A stretch of 64,000 nt of DNA from Halicephalobus mephisto (GCA_009193035.1 SWDT01000183.1:186001-250000); one strand, 5' to 3'; shown: positions 35,385 to 46,639, counted from the stretch's first letter. Made by a program: numbers and translations. Notes: generated by a model from the sequence alone, not told the origin.

Positions 35385-35665
35385 TTTTTGCACAAAATGG
35401 TCCTGACACGAATTTCTGAGATTATTTAAAACATAAAATTTCTATTAAATGATCCTGACACGAATTTTTTGGATTATTTAAAACATAAAATTTCTATTAA
35501 ATGATCCTGACACGAATTTTTTGGATTATTTAAAACATAAAATTTTACAAAATGGTCCTGACACGAATTTCTGAGATTATTTAAAACATAAAATTTCTAG
35601 TAAATGATCTTGACACGAATTTCTGAGATTATTTAAAATATAAAATTTCTACTAAATGATTATAG
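35385..35665. repeat. Tandem GTCCTGACACGAATT repeat, 50-57-bp unit, 5 copies
   Basis: The unit 'aaatgatcctgacacgaatt', then 'tctgagattatttaaaacat', repeats downstream of the ligase stop codon. It carries the same CGACACGAA core as the other GTCTCGA-family loci. The rest of 35666-35873 is AT-rich. Confidence 0.85.
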
Positions 35666-35873
35666 TATAGATTTTCATAATTTTTGAAGAGGAATAAGAG
35701 GACAGAGCGAGTCAATTTCGATTGTACAAAATCATTTTTAAATTTTTTTCATTTTTTAAAATTTCTTAAATTTTTTAATGTTTTTTGTTTTTTTCATTTT
35801 CCTTTATTTTTATAATTTAAAAATCCCTAAAAATTATTTTATAATTTTAATATTCGAAATTCATTTATAAAAT

Positions 35874-38032
35874 TTAAAAATCTGAAGAAAACTTAGGAGA
35901 AGGCTTGGGGATCCACTTGTTGGAAGTCTCGTCGAGATCGAAACTGGTTCTTTTTCGATGTTGTTTGTGGATTCCGACGTTGGAATAATTGAGGACTTCA
36001 CTCACGAAACCAACGTCCTTCAGAATCCAGATCCAATCAGAGAGGTTTTTTTGGGAAATTTTTTCCGTCACGATGGCCTCCAGATTCTCGGTCGAAGTCA
36101 CTCCAATCACTGGAAATTTAATTTTTAATTAATTTTATTTTTAATTTTAAATTAATTTTAATTTTACAAAAATCTTATTTTTAATTTTTAATTAATTTTA
36201 ATTTTATAAAAAATTAATTTTTGATTTTTAATTAATTTTAATTTTACAAAAAATTAATTTTAATTTTAAATTAATTTTAATTTTACAAAAATCTTATTTT
36301 AAATTGTTTTTAATTCTATAAAAATTTTAATTTTACAGAAATTTTATTTTAAATTAATTTCAATTTTATAAAAATTTTGATTTTAAATTAATTTTAATTT
36401 TTTGGAGATTTTTAGAAATTTCATAAATTTTGCAGAATCCAATATGACCTTTTGGAATTTCATTGAAAATTTTTAAATTGAATAAAAATCGAATAAAATT
36501 TGAAATTTCTTAAAATTTAGAATTTTATAATTTTTAGAAATTTTGATTTTTATAAAATATAATTTTTAATAAATTACTTACATTTGAGAAATTTTTGTTG
36601 ATCTTCAGAATTGAGAATCCCGACCGCCAAAAGTTTCTTGTCCAATGTACAGTAAAATCTGTGAAAAATTTTGGGAATCTGGAGCTCTGTCAAACGAGCC
36701 ACATGATCCACATAAGCGATGGATTCCGTCAAGCTCATATCGATTATCTAAATAATTTAATAATTTAAAATTCAGTTTTTCAGAATTTTCGAAGGATTCT
36801 GAAATTTTCTAAAATCTTTTAAAATTTAATGCAAAATTTCGAAAATTATATAGGAACTTCTGAAACTAAAACTTTTTTAAAATCTTATAAAATTAAATAT
36901 AAAATTTTAGAATTTTTTAAAATTAAAAACAAAATTCCGAAAATTTCGAAAATTAAAAAAAATTCTGAAAATTTCGAAAGTTCTTAAAATTTTATAAAAA
37001 TTTTAGAATCTTTTAAAATTAAAAACAAAATTCTGAGAATTTCGAAAATTCTTAAAATTTCATAAAAGTTTCTAGAATCTTTTAAAATTAAATACAAAAT
37101 TTTAGAATCTTATAAAATTAATTATAAAATTTTGGAAAATTAAAAAGAAACTTTGGAAATTTTCCAAAATCCTCAAAAATTAAACACAAAATTCTGAAAA
37201 CTTTGAAAATTAAAAAAATCGTAAATTTTCTCGAATTTTTCTAAATTCTTTAAAAATTAAAATTAAAATTGTTCCAAAATTTCAGAAAATTTTAAAATTT
37301 CAAAGTTATTAATGAAAGTCGTACTTGTCCTTTTCCGGTGTGTTCTCTGTCGTACAAAGCCAGAATGACCCCGACTAGACAGTTGTTCCTTCCGGCCAAG
37401 GCCAGAGCCCGGGCTTCTCTCGCGACGATTTCGAGATTTTTTTCATCAACAGGTTCAAGTCCGGTCATGGCTCCGCTCAAGGCAGCGAAGGTCGTGTTTG
37501 CGCCCGTCTTCGTTCCGTATATCCCTGTCTGACCGTATCCCGTGATTCTGGCGAGGATTAATTTCGAATTTGTCTTGAGGATCTGATCCGGATCGAGTCC
37601 TGTTTCCTCCAGTCTTCCGCCGTCGAGACAGTCGAGGAGGATGTCGGTTTTTTTGGACACGTTTTTGATTAAATTCACGTCTTCGGTCCGATTCAAGTCG
37701 ATTCTCCTTCCTTTGGGTTTCTGGATTCCGAATTTTCCAGCATACTGAAGAGATCCGAATAAGTGGAATTTAATAAAGTCAGAGTTAGTCCAGTTTTTCT
37801 TGTCAGGAACCACAGAATCGCCTACCTCGTGGAACGCCGTCACTTCCGCTCCAAAGTCCTCCAGAATCCTCCCAGCGAAGTCGCCGACGGAAGACCTGCT
37901 GAGCAAAGCCACCTTAATCCCGGTCAGCGGCTGCCGTCTGACCTTCGACCTCAGCCTCACCCCTGGAGTCACGTAGAAGTCGGACTTGAATCTCACTTGG
38001 AGTCCTCGTTGGATGAAAAATAAACTTTTCAT
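35874..38032 (-). CDS. AMACR / CaiB-BaiF (class III CoA-transferase) family protein, catalytic His/Asp replaced
   Basis: Exons 38032-37325, 36747-36582 and 36109-35874 give 369 aa, close to the 382 of human alpha-methylacyl-CoA racemase. The start (MKSLFFIQRGLQVRFKSDFY) is basic and amphipathic, like a mitochondrial presequence. Family landmarks: VGDFAGRILEDFGAEVTAF, RRIDLNRTEDVNLIKNVSKK, TDILLDCLDGGRLE, LILARITGYGQTG, FAALSGAMTG, ALYDREHTGKGQ and IIDMSLTESIAYV. In racemases the segment before the ALSG motif is GHDINY with the catalytic His; here it is GANTTF (about residues 177-182). The second catalytic residue (Asp of ADFAGGG) aligns with Leu near residue 210. Racemase chemistry therefore looks impossible as written, although CoA binding may persist. 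The frame is open and splices are clean, so this is a protein, not a decayed pseudogene. The segment between VDHVARL and HRFYCTLD is shorter than in AMACR. Confidence 0.82.
36120..36580. repeat. AT-rich low-complexity intron (AMACR-like gene)
   Basis: Alternating 'aattttaattttacaaaaat' and 'taattttaaattaatttta' units. No exon-like content. The longer intron 36748-37324 is similar, with 'aaaattccgaaaatttcgaa' units. Confidence 0.55.
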
Positions 38033-38049
38033 TTTTGGACATTAGTTGG

Positions 38050-38560
38050 CTTTGTCCAATTCCACTAGGCTTTGGTAGATCCCACTTAGCTCCTCTTGAC
38101 CTCGCTAGTTCTCACTTGACCTAGCAAAGCTTAACTTCAGTGAACCTTGTTTGGTTTCGCTTGATTTTGGTCGATTTCGCTGGAGTTCAGTACAATTCGC
38201 TCAACTTCGCTTAATTTAATTTGACTTCGCTGGATCTTGTTTGATCACTGGATTGCAATCAACTTTACTTAATTTCGCTGGAGTTCGCTTGACCACAGTA
38301 GAATTCACTGTAATTCGCTTGATTTCGCTTGATTTCGCTGGAGTTCGCCCGATTTCGCTTAATTTAATCTGAGTTCACTGAAGTTCGCTTGATCACAATA
38401 GAATTCGCTGTAGTTCGCTTGATTTCGCTGGAGTTCAGGAGAGTTCTCCCGACTTCGCTGGATCCCGTTTGATCACTAGATTTCGGTAAATCTCACTTAA
38501 CCTTGATAGACTTCACTAGGTTCCGTCTGGCTACAGTAGAATTCGTTCAACTTCTTTTGA
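38050..38560. repeat. Short degenerate repeat array (ttcgcttgatttcgctggag) upstream of the AMACR-like gene
   Basis: Some 25 copies of a unit of about 20 bases ('ttcgctggagttcgcttgat') begin within about 30 bases of the ATG. The array would occupy the promoter of this gene. Confidence 0.8.
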
Positions 38561-39049
38561 TTTCTGTCAAAGTTGGAGAGCTTTAATCCAGAAAATTCAA
38601 ATTCCTTCCGAAGTAAAGAAGCGTGAAAAAGTAGACTCCTCAAGGAAAGTCGTAATTAGTCAAAGAGCTTCCTTCTAAAGTAATTTCCCTCAGGGCAAGA
38701 CTCGAAAAAGAAATCAAGACTAAAAAGATTATTCCTGATTAACACAAGGGCATCCATATCCAAATAACCGATTTTTTGCAAATTGAAATTAAATGAAAAA
38801 ATTTTTATTTTTAGTGAATTTAAAAAAATTAAATAATTTTTATTTTTTTTAAATTAAATAATTTTTATTTTTTTAAATTAAATAATTTTTAAAAAAATTA
38901 AATAATTTACATTTTTTTAATTAAATAATTTTCATTTTTTTAAATTAAATAATTTCCATTTTTTTTAAATAATATTTTTTTTGTAAAAAATAAATTTCTA
39001 TTATATTAGTAAAAAAAATTTGAAAATAATAAAATGATATAAAAAGATT

Positions 39050-39640
39050 GAATTTCATAAATTTAGGTCTTGAATGGAAAATTGTAAAAATTCTCGTCGA
39101 GATAATTTCCGTTTTTGTAAAAGAAAAATATTTTTTTACAATGGGGTGATTTATTCAATGTTCTTTGAACTTGACAAAACGAGGTGACCTTCAATTATTT
39201 TGTTTTTGGTCTCGACTAGAGAACTGTAAAAATTTGTTTTGAGCCTACTTTTCGAATTTCTGTAATAAAAATTAAAAATTTTTATAAAAATAAAATTTTA
39301 AAATTTTCTAGAATTGTATAAATAATAATTTTTACAATTTTAGGTCTTGATTGGAAAATTGTAGAAATTCGTGTTGAGACAATTTTTGGATTTTTTTATG
39401 GAGATTTTTATAAAAATAAAATCTTTAAATTTTTATAATTTTAGGTCTTGATTGGAAAATTAAAAAAATTCTTTTTGAGACAGTTTTTGAAATTTTTTAT
39501 TTTAATTTTTAATTTTAATAAAAATAGTTTTTAAATTTTCTAGAATTGTATAAATAATAATTTTTATAATTTTAGGTCTCGATTGGAAAATTGTAAAAAT
39601 TCTTTTTGAGACAATTTTTGGATTTTTTTATGGAGATTTT
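39050..39640. repeat. GTCTCGA-family repeat, units of about 115 bp, 4 copies
   Basis: Core 'taggtcttgattggaaaatt' then 'attcgtgttgagacaatttt' at about 39065, 39340, 39440 and 39575. The two arms are roughly inverted complements. The DNA from 38561 to 39050 is AT-rich with no gene seen. Confidence 0.8.
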
Positions 39641-39698
39641 TAATTATTCATTTTCAACAATTGAAAACACGTTTTATAAAAATTTTTATAAAAATCAT

Positions 39699-40283
39699 TT
39701 AAAAGAAAGGACGATTGTAGCTGCTGCCGGGCATGGCGTAGCTGTTTCCTCCGAATCCACTATGACCGTAACTGCTTCCTCCAAATCCGGATTGATCCAC
39801 AAATCCACCACCCATTTGGTTGCCGAATCCACCTCCAACTAAAATTATAAAATTAATTTCAATTTAAAAATTTTCGAAATTATTTTTAAAAAAATTTAAA
39901 AATTTTCAAAATTATTTTTAAAAAAATTAAAATTTTTGAAATTCTTTAAAAAATTAAAATTTTTAAAGTTGTTTTAAAAAATATAAAATTTTCGAAATTA
40001 AAAATTTTTTATTTTTTAAATTCTTTAAAAATTAAAAACTTAAATTTCGAAATTGTTTAGAAATTTAAAATTTTTTAATTTTGAAGTTATTTGAAAAATT
40101 TAAAATTTCGAAATTGTTTAAGATTTTAATTATTAAAAATTAAAAAATCTTACATTGAGATCCTGAACCGAACCCGTTGTCGAAACCTCCGAAGCCTGAG
40201 GGTCTACCGTATCCCCCGGGCCTGGCTGCGGCGATTCCGAAGAGGACCAGCACCAAGACGAAGATCGCTTTGAACGACATCAT
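39699..40283 (-). CDS. Small secreted glycine-rich peptide (89 aa)
   Basis: Exon 1 is 40283-40154 and exon 2 is 39838-39699. The N-terminus (MMSFKAIFVLVLVLFGIAAA) is a clean signal peptide, with likely cleavage before ARPGG. The mature peptide is rich in Gly, Phe, Tyr, Ser and Asn: GGYGRPSGFGGFDNGFGSG, FGGGFGNQMGGGF, SGFGGSSYGHSGFGGNSYAM, ending SSYNRPFF. Composition is like the glycine-rich, often immune- or epidermis-linked, secreted peptides of nematodes (the nlp/cnc type), but it could equally be a cuticle or silk-like structural peptide. There is no cysteine and no dibasic cleavage series. A TATA-like 'ttttatag' lies upstream on its strand near 40344. Function is inferred from composition only. 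Confidence 0.8.
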
Positions 40284-41015
40284 TTTTAATTTTTTTTTAG
40301 ACAAAATGAAAATTGTTGATGAAAAAATTTTTAATTGTCCTTTTTATAGTTTTCAAAATACGTTGTTAAATTTGACATTGACGAATTAACGGCCTTGGGG
40401 AACTTGACGAAGACGACGGTTCAGCCCAATTTGATCAAGAATGATCCGTCATGTGCTTCAAAAAAGACAAAAAAGACAAAATTAACGAATAGAGTTCATC
40501 AACCGTTCCGGGAGCAGTGAAGAAAAAATTTTTGATTCATTTTTCGGAAAAACTTCTGATTCATTTTTCGAAAAAGATCAGCAATACTTCCGGAAACAGC
40601 AAAACAATGAATAACTTTCAATTCGACGAGTAAAAAATACTTTTTTGAATTATTTTCAAATATTAATTTTTTTATTTAAAAATTTTTAAAAATTTATTAA
40701 TTTTTTTATTTAAAAATCCTTAAAAATTTATTAATTTTCTTTTATTCAAAAATTTTTAAAAATTAATTTTTTTATTTAAAAATTTATTAATTCAAAGTTC
40801 TTAAAAATTATTTTTTTTTATTCAAAAATTTTTAAAAATTAATTTTTTTATTTAAAATTTTCTTTAATTTATTAATTCGAAATTTTTTAAAATAAATTGA
40901 TTTTTTGAAATAAATTTCCAGGATTACGGTATGTAAGTAAAGTTACAGTACATTGTAAAAGATCTTTCAATTTTTCAGAATTTATAGGTTTCGAAATTAT
41001 ATAAAACTATTTAAA
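40284..41015. other. Intergenic: promoter side of the glycine-rich peptide gene plus AT-rich repeats
   Basis: 40290-40620 is unique and GC-richer ('ttggggaacttgacgaagac') and probably contains the peptide promoter. From 40630 to 40910 it becomes 'ttaattttttta' and 'ttcaaaaatttttaaaaatt' repeats. No gene is seen. Confidence 0.4.
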
Positions 41016-41019
41016 GTAG

Positions 41020-41475
41020 ATTTTTACAATTTTCGGTCTCAAGGGGAAAATTTCGAAAATTCGTGGTGAGATAATTTTCTGAAATTTTGAAACATAATTT
41101 TTGTTTTTAATAATAATATAAATTAAGAATATTCTAAAATTACAAAAATCCTAAATTTCGTAATTTCCGGTCTTGAATGGAAAATTTCGAGAATTCGTGG
41201 TGGGACATTTTCAGAATTTTCTTTTTGCAATTTTTTTATAATAATATAAATTAAGAATATTCTAAAATTACAAAAATCCTAAATTTCGTAATTCTCGGTC
41301 CCAAGGAAAAAATTTCGAGAATTCGTGGTGAGATAATTTTTTAAGATTTTGAAACATAATTTTTGTTTTTAATAATAATATAAATTAAGAACATTCTAAA
41401 ATTACAAAAATCCTAAATTTCGTAATTCCCGGTCTTGAATGGAAAATTTCAAAAATACAAATCGGAAAAATTTTT
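41020..41475. repeat. GTCTCGA-family repeat, about 130-bp unit, 3-4 copies
   Basis: Core 'tttcggtctcaaggggaaaa', then 'tttcgaaaattcgtggtgag' with spacer 'aataatataaattaagaata'. Confidence 0.85.
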
Positions 41476-41689
41476 TCACAATTTATTACGCAAAAAATTT
41501 TTTTAATTTAACATGATTTATTAAATGCAGTTAGAATTTTGAAAAGTTAAATTAACTCAAAATTTTAATTTTTAACTTTAATTAAAAAATTATAAAAATT
41601 TTTAATACATCTTTTCGGAATTTTGTAGTGACTATTTTTTTATTTTAATATGATTTCAGAATTTATTAAACGTTTTTGCAACGTTTTAG

Positions 41690-42190
41690 AGACACATAAA
41701 TATTAAATTTTTAGTTTTTGGTCTCGAGTGGAAAATTTGGAAAATTCGTGTCGAGATAATTTTTGTATTTTTTTTATTTTTATTTTTTATAGTTATGTGA
41801 TTTTGGAACTTTTTAGAATTACTGAAAATATTAAATTTTTAATTTCTGGTCTCGAGTGGAAAATTTGGAAAATTCGTGTCGAGACAATTTTTGTATTTTC
41901 TTTGTGAAAGTTTTTATTTTTTATAGTTATGTGATTTTAGAACTTTTTAGAATTACTGAAAATATTAAATTTCGAAATTTTTGGTCTTAACTGGAAAATT
42001 AAAAAATTCGTGTCGAGACAATTTTTGTATTTTTCTTTTAAATTTTTATTTTTTATAATTACACAATTTTAGAACTTTTTAGAATGACTGAAAATATTAA
42101 ATTTCGAAATTTTTGGTCTTAACTGGAAAATTAAAAAATTCATGTCGAGATAATTTTTGAATTTTTTAATAAATTTTAAAATTAATAGTT
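41690..42190. repeat. GTCTCGA-family repeat, about 120-bp unit, 4 copies
   Basis: Best-preserved copies in the window: 'ggtctcgagtggaaaatttg' then 'gaaaattcgtgtcgagataa', repeated at about 41718, 41848, 41970 and 42110 with spacer 'ttttatagttatgtgatttt'. Confidence 0.9.
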
Positions 42191-42299
42191 GTAATTTTAG
42201 GATTTTGAAACTTTTTTGAAATAACTTTGCGACGTTGATTTCTATTTTTATAATTGTCTGATTTTAAATTTTTATTGCAATTTTTTTGATTACCGATGT

Positions 42300-42495
42300 T
42301 TCTAAAAATAATCAGAAGCCGGAAGACGACTTCCGGTGTCATATTTGCTGGACCCTTTTTTTCGAATCGATTTAATTTTTGTTTTTCTTTCTTCTTTGTC
42401 TACAAAAGTAATTTTTAATTCAGTTTTCATCCTGGGTTTTTTCGAGGTTGAACAAATGTGACTTAAACTTTCGGCCTGATGACGTCATTTTTGAA
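42300..42495. promoter_or_regulatory. Candidate regulatory module with ETS-like palindrome and CRE
   Basis: CCGGAAG-acga-CTTCCGG (42319-42336) is a perfect 7-bp inverted repeat made of two ETS-type GGAA sites. TGACGTCA, a perfect CRE/ATF palindrome, lies at 42480-42487. The block is GC-richer than its repeat-filled flanks. No gene is near (more than 2 kb to the glycine-rich peptide), so a target is not evident. Confidence 0.35.
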
Positions 42496-42599
42496 AATGA
42501 AAGTTCTGATTTTTTTTATAATCAATTTTTTGTTGATCGATCACCAAAGATTAATTATCGATTTTGGAATTTTCGAATGTGATTCAAATTAATTTTTAA

Positions 42600-43895
42600 T
42601 TAGGTCCTAAATTTAGAATTTCATCCATCTTAGTTCGAAAATTGGAAAAATTTAAATTTAATTGGTCCCGATTGGAAAAGTTTAAAAAGTCCAAATTTTA
42701 ACGAATTTTTAATTTATTTAATTTCAAAACTTAAAAAATATAAATTTATTTAAAAAGTTTGAAATTTTAATTTAATTGGTCCTGACTGGAAAGTCGAAAA
42801 AATTTAAGTTTATTCGGTCCCGATTGGAAAAGTTTAAAAAGTCCAAATTTTAACGAATTTTTAACTTATTTAATTTCAAAACTTAAAAAAATGAATTTAT
42901 TCGAAAATTCGTTAAAGTTTGAAATTTAAGAAAAATGAATTTATTTAAAAAGTTTGAAATTTTAATTTAATTGGTCCTGACTAGAAAGTCGAAAAAATTT
43001 AAGTTTAATTGGTCCTGATTGGAAAAATTTAAAAAGTTCGAAATTAAATAAGTCAAAAATTCGTTAAAATTTGAAATTTAAGAAAAATGAATTTATTTAA
43101 AAAGTTTGAAATTTAAATTTAATTGGTCCTGACTGGAAAGTCGAAAAACTTAGATTTAAACTGATTTTGAACATGTTTAATTTCGAAATTCACTAAATTT
43201 AAAGTGCGATTAAAAATTTTGAATTTCGGATTTGACTGGTCTCGAACAGAAAACTGGAAACTTGAAATCCGAATTTATTTTAAACTAAGTTAAATTCATA
43301 ATTCAAAAATTCGAATTTAAAAATAAAAATCCAAAATTTGACTAATCCTGACGCGAAAAAATTAAAATTTTAGTTTTTGTATAAATATTTAAAATTCAAA
43401 TTAAAAAATTAAAACTTAAAGATCTTAACTGGAAAATTCGAAATTTGACTGATCCCGACGCGAAAAACTTAAAATTTTAATTTTTCTATAAAAATCCAAA
43501 ATTTGACTAATCTCGGCACGAAAAAATTAAAATTTTAGTTTTAATATAAATATTTAAAATTCAAATTTAAATGTTTAAAAAACTAAAACTTAAAGATCCT
43601 AACTGGAAAATTCGAAATTTGACTGATCCCGACGCGAAAAACTTAAAATTTTAATTTTTGTATAAATATTTAAAATTTTAATTTTTGTATAAATATTTAA
43701 AATTTGGCTGATCCTAGCTGGAAAATTTAAAATTTTAATTTTTGTATAAATATTTAAAATTTTAATTTTTGTATAAATATTTAAAATTTGGCTGATTCTA
43801 GCTGGAAAATTTAAAATTTTGATTTTAATATAAATATTTAAAATTCAAAATTTGGCTGATCCCGACGCGAAAATTTAAAATTCGATAATTCTGAC
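42600..43895. repeat. Degenerate GGTCCTGACTGGAAA repeat region
   Basis: Units of 60-150 bases with 'aattggtcctgactggaaag' or 'tttgactgatcccgacgcga' plus 'ttcgttaaaatttgaaattt' recur about fifteen times. A decayed branch of the GTCTCGA family. Confidence 0.75.
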
Positions 43896-44165
43896 AATGA
43901 TCAGTCAATGAATAATTTAGATTTTTGAACATTTTGTTTTTTATCCGAAAAGAGCAGACTAACGTCGGTTCTGGGGCTCAACTTGACACTTTTCCCGACA
44001 AAAATGGGAGCCAGGACTTCCGAAAAGGCGAGAAAACGCTACCAACATGGTTTTTCGCTTCCCGCTGCTCTTCCAATTTCGAATTTGATAGATATAAAAG
44101 GTTTTGTTCCAAATTTGTAAACTTGGAATTTTCTCCAGCTCCTGTCTCAAGAACTTTTTCCTAAT
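43895..44165 (+). promoter_or_regulatory. GC-richer island with TATA box, no downstream gene visible
   Basis: A 270-base unique block contains TATAAAAG at 44093-44100 in good promoter context. A plus-strand open frame of 79 codons (43925-44164) spans it but has no recognisable domain. Downstream DNA is A/T filler. Could be an orphan promoter, an ncRNA gene or a decayed gene. Confidence 0.3.
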
Positions 44166-46015
44166 TTTAATTTTTAAACATTCCTAAATCTAAAATTTAA
44201 AAAAATATTTATTTTCGAAAATAATTATTTAAAAAAAATAAATTTAAAAAATTTTTTTTTCAAAGCAATTTTTAAAAAATATTTATTTTCGAAATTAATT
44301 TTTAAATTTAAAATTTTTTAAAATAATTTAAAAAAATAAATTTTTAAAAAATGATTTTTTTTTAAATAAATTTTTTAAAAATGTTTTTTTTCGAAATTAA
44401 TTTTTAAATTTAAAATTTTTAAAAATATTTATTTTTAAAAATAATTAAAAAGAAATAAATTTTTAAAAAATGTTTTTTTTTAAATAAATTTTTAAAAATG
44501 TTTTTTTTCGAAATTAATTTTTAAATTTAAAATTTTCAAAAATGTTTATTTTTAAAAATAATTAAAAAAAAATAAATTTTTAAAAAATGATTTTTTTTAA
44601 ATAAATTTTTTAAAAATGTTTTTTTTCGAAAATAATTTTTTTAAATAAGTTTTTTAAAAATACTTTTTTTTAAAGAAAATTAATTTTTAAAAATTTTTGT
44701 TCCAAAACATTTATTTTATGGAAATATTTATTTTTTTAAACAAATTTTCTTTTCTTTTAACTTCCACTTTTTTGTTTTGAATAGCAATTTTCTTACAAAT
44801 TTTCTTTTCGAGACAAAAGTTTTTTCAAAGTACTTATTTCAGAACAAATTTTACTTTTTTTAAAACTTTTTTGAAAATACTCATTTTTTTAAAATTTATT
44901 TTTTAAACTTTTTTAAAAATTAATATTTTTTGAAACAAATTTTACTTTTTTTAAACTTTTTTGAAAATACTCATTTTTTTAGATTTTTTAAAATTATTTT
45001 TTGAAATAAATTTTTTTAACTTTTTTTAAAATATTTATTTTTTTTAATTTTTTAAAAATTATTTTTTGAAATAAATTTTTTTAACTTTTTTAAAAATCTT
45101 CATTTTTTGAAACAAATTTTACTTCTTTAATTTTTTTTTAAATTAATATTTTTTGAAACAAATTTTACTTTTTTAACTTTTTTAAAAATCTTAATTTTTT
45201 AAAACAAATTTTACTTCTTTAAAAATATTCTTTTTTAAAAATATTCATTTTTTGAAACAAATTTTACTTTTTTAAAAATATCCATTTTTTTTAAATAAAT
45301 TTATTTTTTTCGAAACGAAAATTTTCTAAAACAAATTTTATTTTTTTTTTTGAATTTTTTTCGAGATAAAACATCTTTGAAAATATTTTTTTTAAACAAA
45401 TTTTATTTTTTCTTAATTTCCAAGATAAAAATTTTCCTAACATTTATTTTTTTGCTTTTGTTTTAAATTTAAATTTAAAAAATTTCTTTTCGAGACAATT
45501 TTTCCAGAAGTATTTCTTACAAGACAAACTTTCCTTTATTTTCGGGTCCATTTTTGTTGTTTTTTTAAAAAGTTCAACTTTTTGAGAAATTTCTCTTCGA
45601 GAAAAAAGTTTTTTAAATTTTAATTTTTTTATTAAATCAAATTTTTTATTTTTTTTATTAAATTAAATTTTTTTTATTTTTTTAAATTTAAATTTTAATT
45701 TTTAAAATTTTAATTTTTTATTTTTTTATTAAATCAAATTTTTTTATTTTTATTAAATTAAATTTTTTATTTTTTTTAATTTTAATTTTTTTATTAAATT
45801 AAATTTTTTATTTTTTTAAATTTTCATTTAAATTTTTAAACTTAAATTTTTATTTTTTTATTAAATTAAATGTTTTTAAAATTTTTTACTTTTTTTTTAA
45901 ATGTATTTTTTTACTTTTTTGTAATTTTGATTTTTAAATTTCTTTTAAAATTTTTTATTTTTTTAATTTAAATTTTTCACTTTTTTAATTTCGATTTTTT
46001 TAAAAATAAAAATTT
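44166..46015. repeat. A/T low-complexity tract
   Basis: Nearly all 'aaattttttaaaaatgtttt'-type words. At 44220-44700 a unit of about 120 bases ('tttttcgaaattaattttta') repeats four times. No gene. Confidence 0.6.
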
Positions 46016-46019
46016 TTGC

Positions 46020-46245
46020 AAATGGCTATTTATTTCAAAACCGACTTTCCTTCGTTTAAGGTTCCATTTTTGTTCTTTGCCCGGTTTTCTTCGAAGATCC
46101 TGAACCATTAGCATTTTTCTAATTGCCCGAGGCGTGGCTTGGTCGCGCACATCCGAGACTTGCTTATCTCATTTGGCCGAAGTGCCTTGGTTTATCTGCG
46201 CAGAGTTTTGAAAATTTTTAAAGATCAATAAAAACAAAAAATTTT
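46020..46245. promoter_or_regulatory. Candidate enhancer with paired GATA sites
   Basis: A GC-richer island in an AT tract. Minus-strand AGATAAG (46163-46169) and AGATAAA (46191-46197) are 28 bases apart. Paired WGATAR sites are typical of intestinal enhancers bound by ELT-2-type factors. No target gene lies within about 2 kb. Confidence 0.3.
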
Positions 46246-46249
46246 TTGC

Positions 46250-46520
46250 GCGATGGATTTTTAATTGTTCCCAAAGGGGAAAAACGATCAAAATTACTTT
46301 AATAAAAAAAATAAAAAAATTTTAGTAAAAAAAAATTTAAAAAATAAAAAAATTTTATAAAAAAAAATTTAAAAAATTGAAAAATTGAAAAATTTAATAA
46401 AAAAAATTTAAAAAATTGAAAAATTTAATAAAAAAATTTTAAAATTGAAAAATTTAATAAAAAAAATTTTTTAAATTTAAAAATTTTATAAAAATTATTT
46501 TTAAATTTTTTTTATCACGG
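46250..46520. repeat. A/T low-complexity tract
   Basis: 'aaaaaatttaaaaaattgaa' units. No gene seen. Confidence 0.5.
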
Positions 46521-46639
46521 ATTATGAGCTCTTGAGGACTAGATCGATAGGACACTTGTATAGGAGGGGATTTATCTAGGGATAAATAAGTCCAATAAGG
46601 ATGCAAAAAAGAAAAACAACTTCAATCACGAAATCCCGC

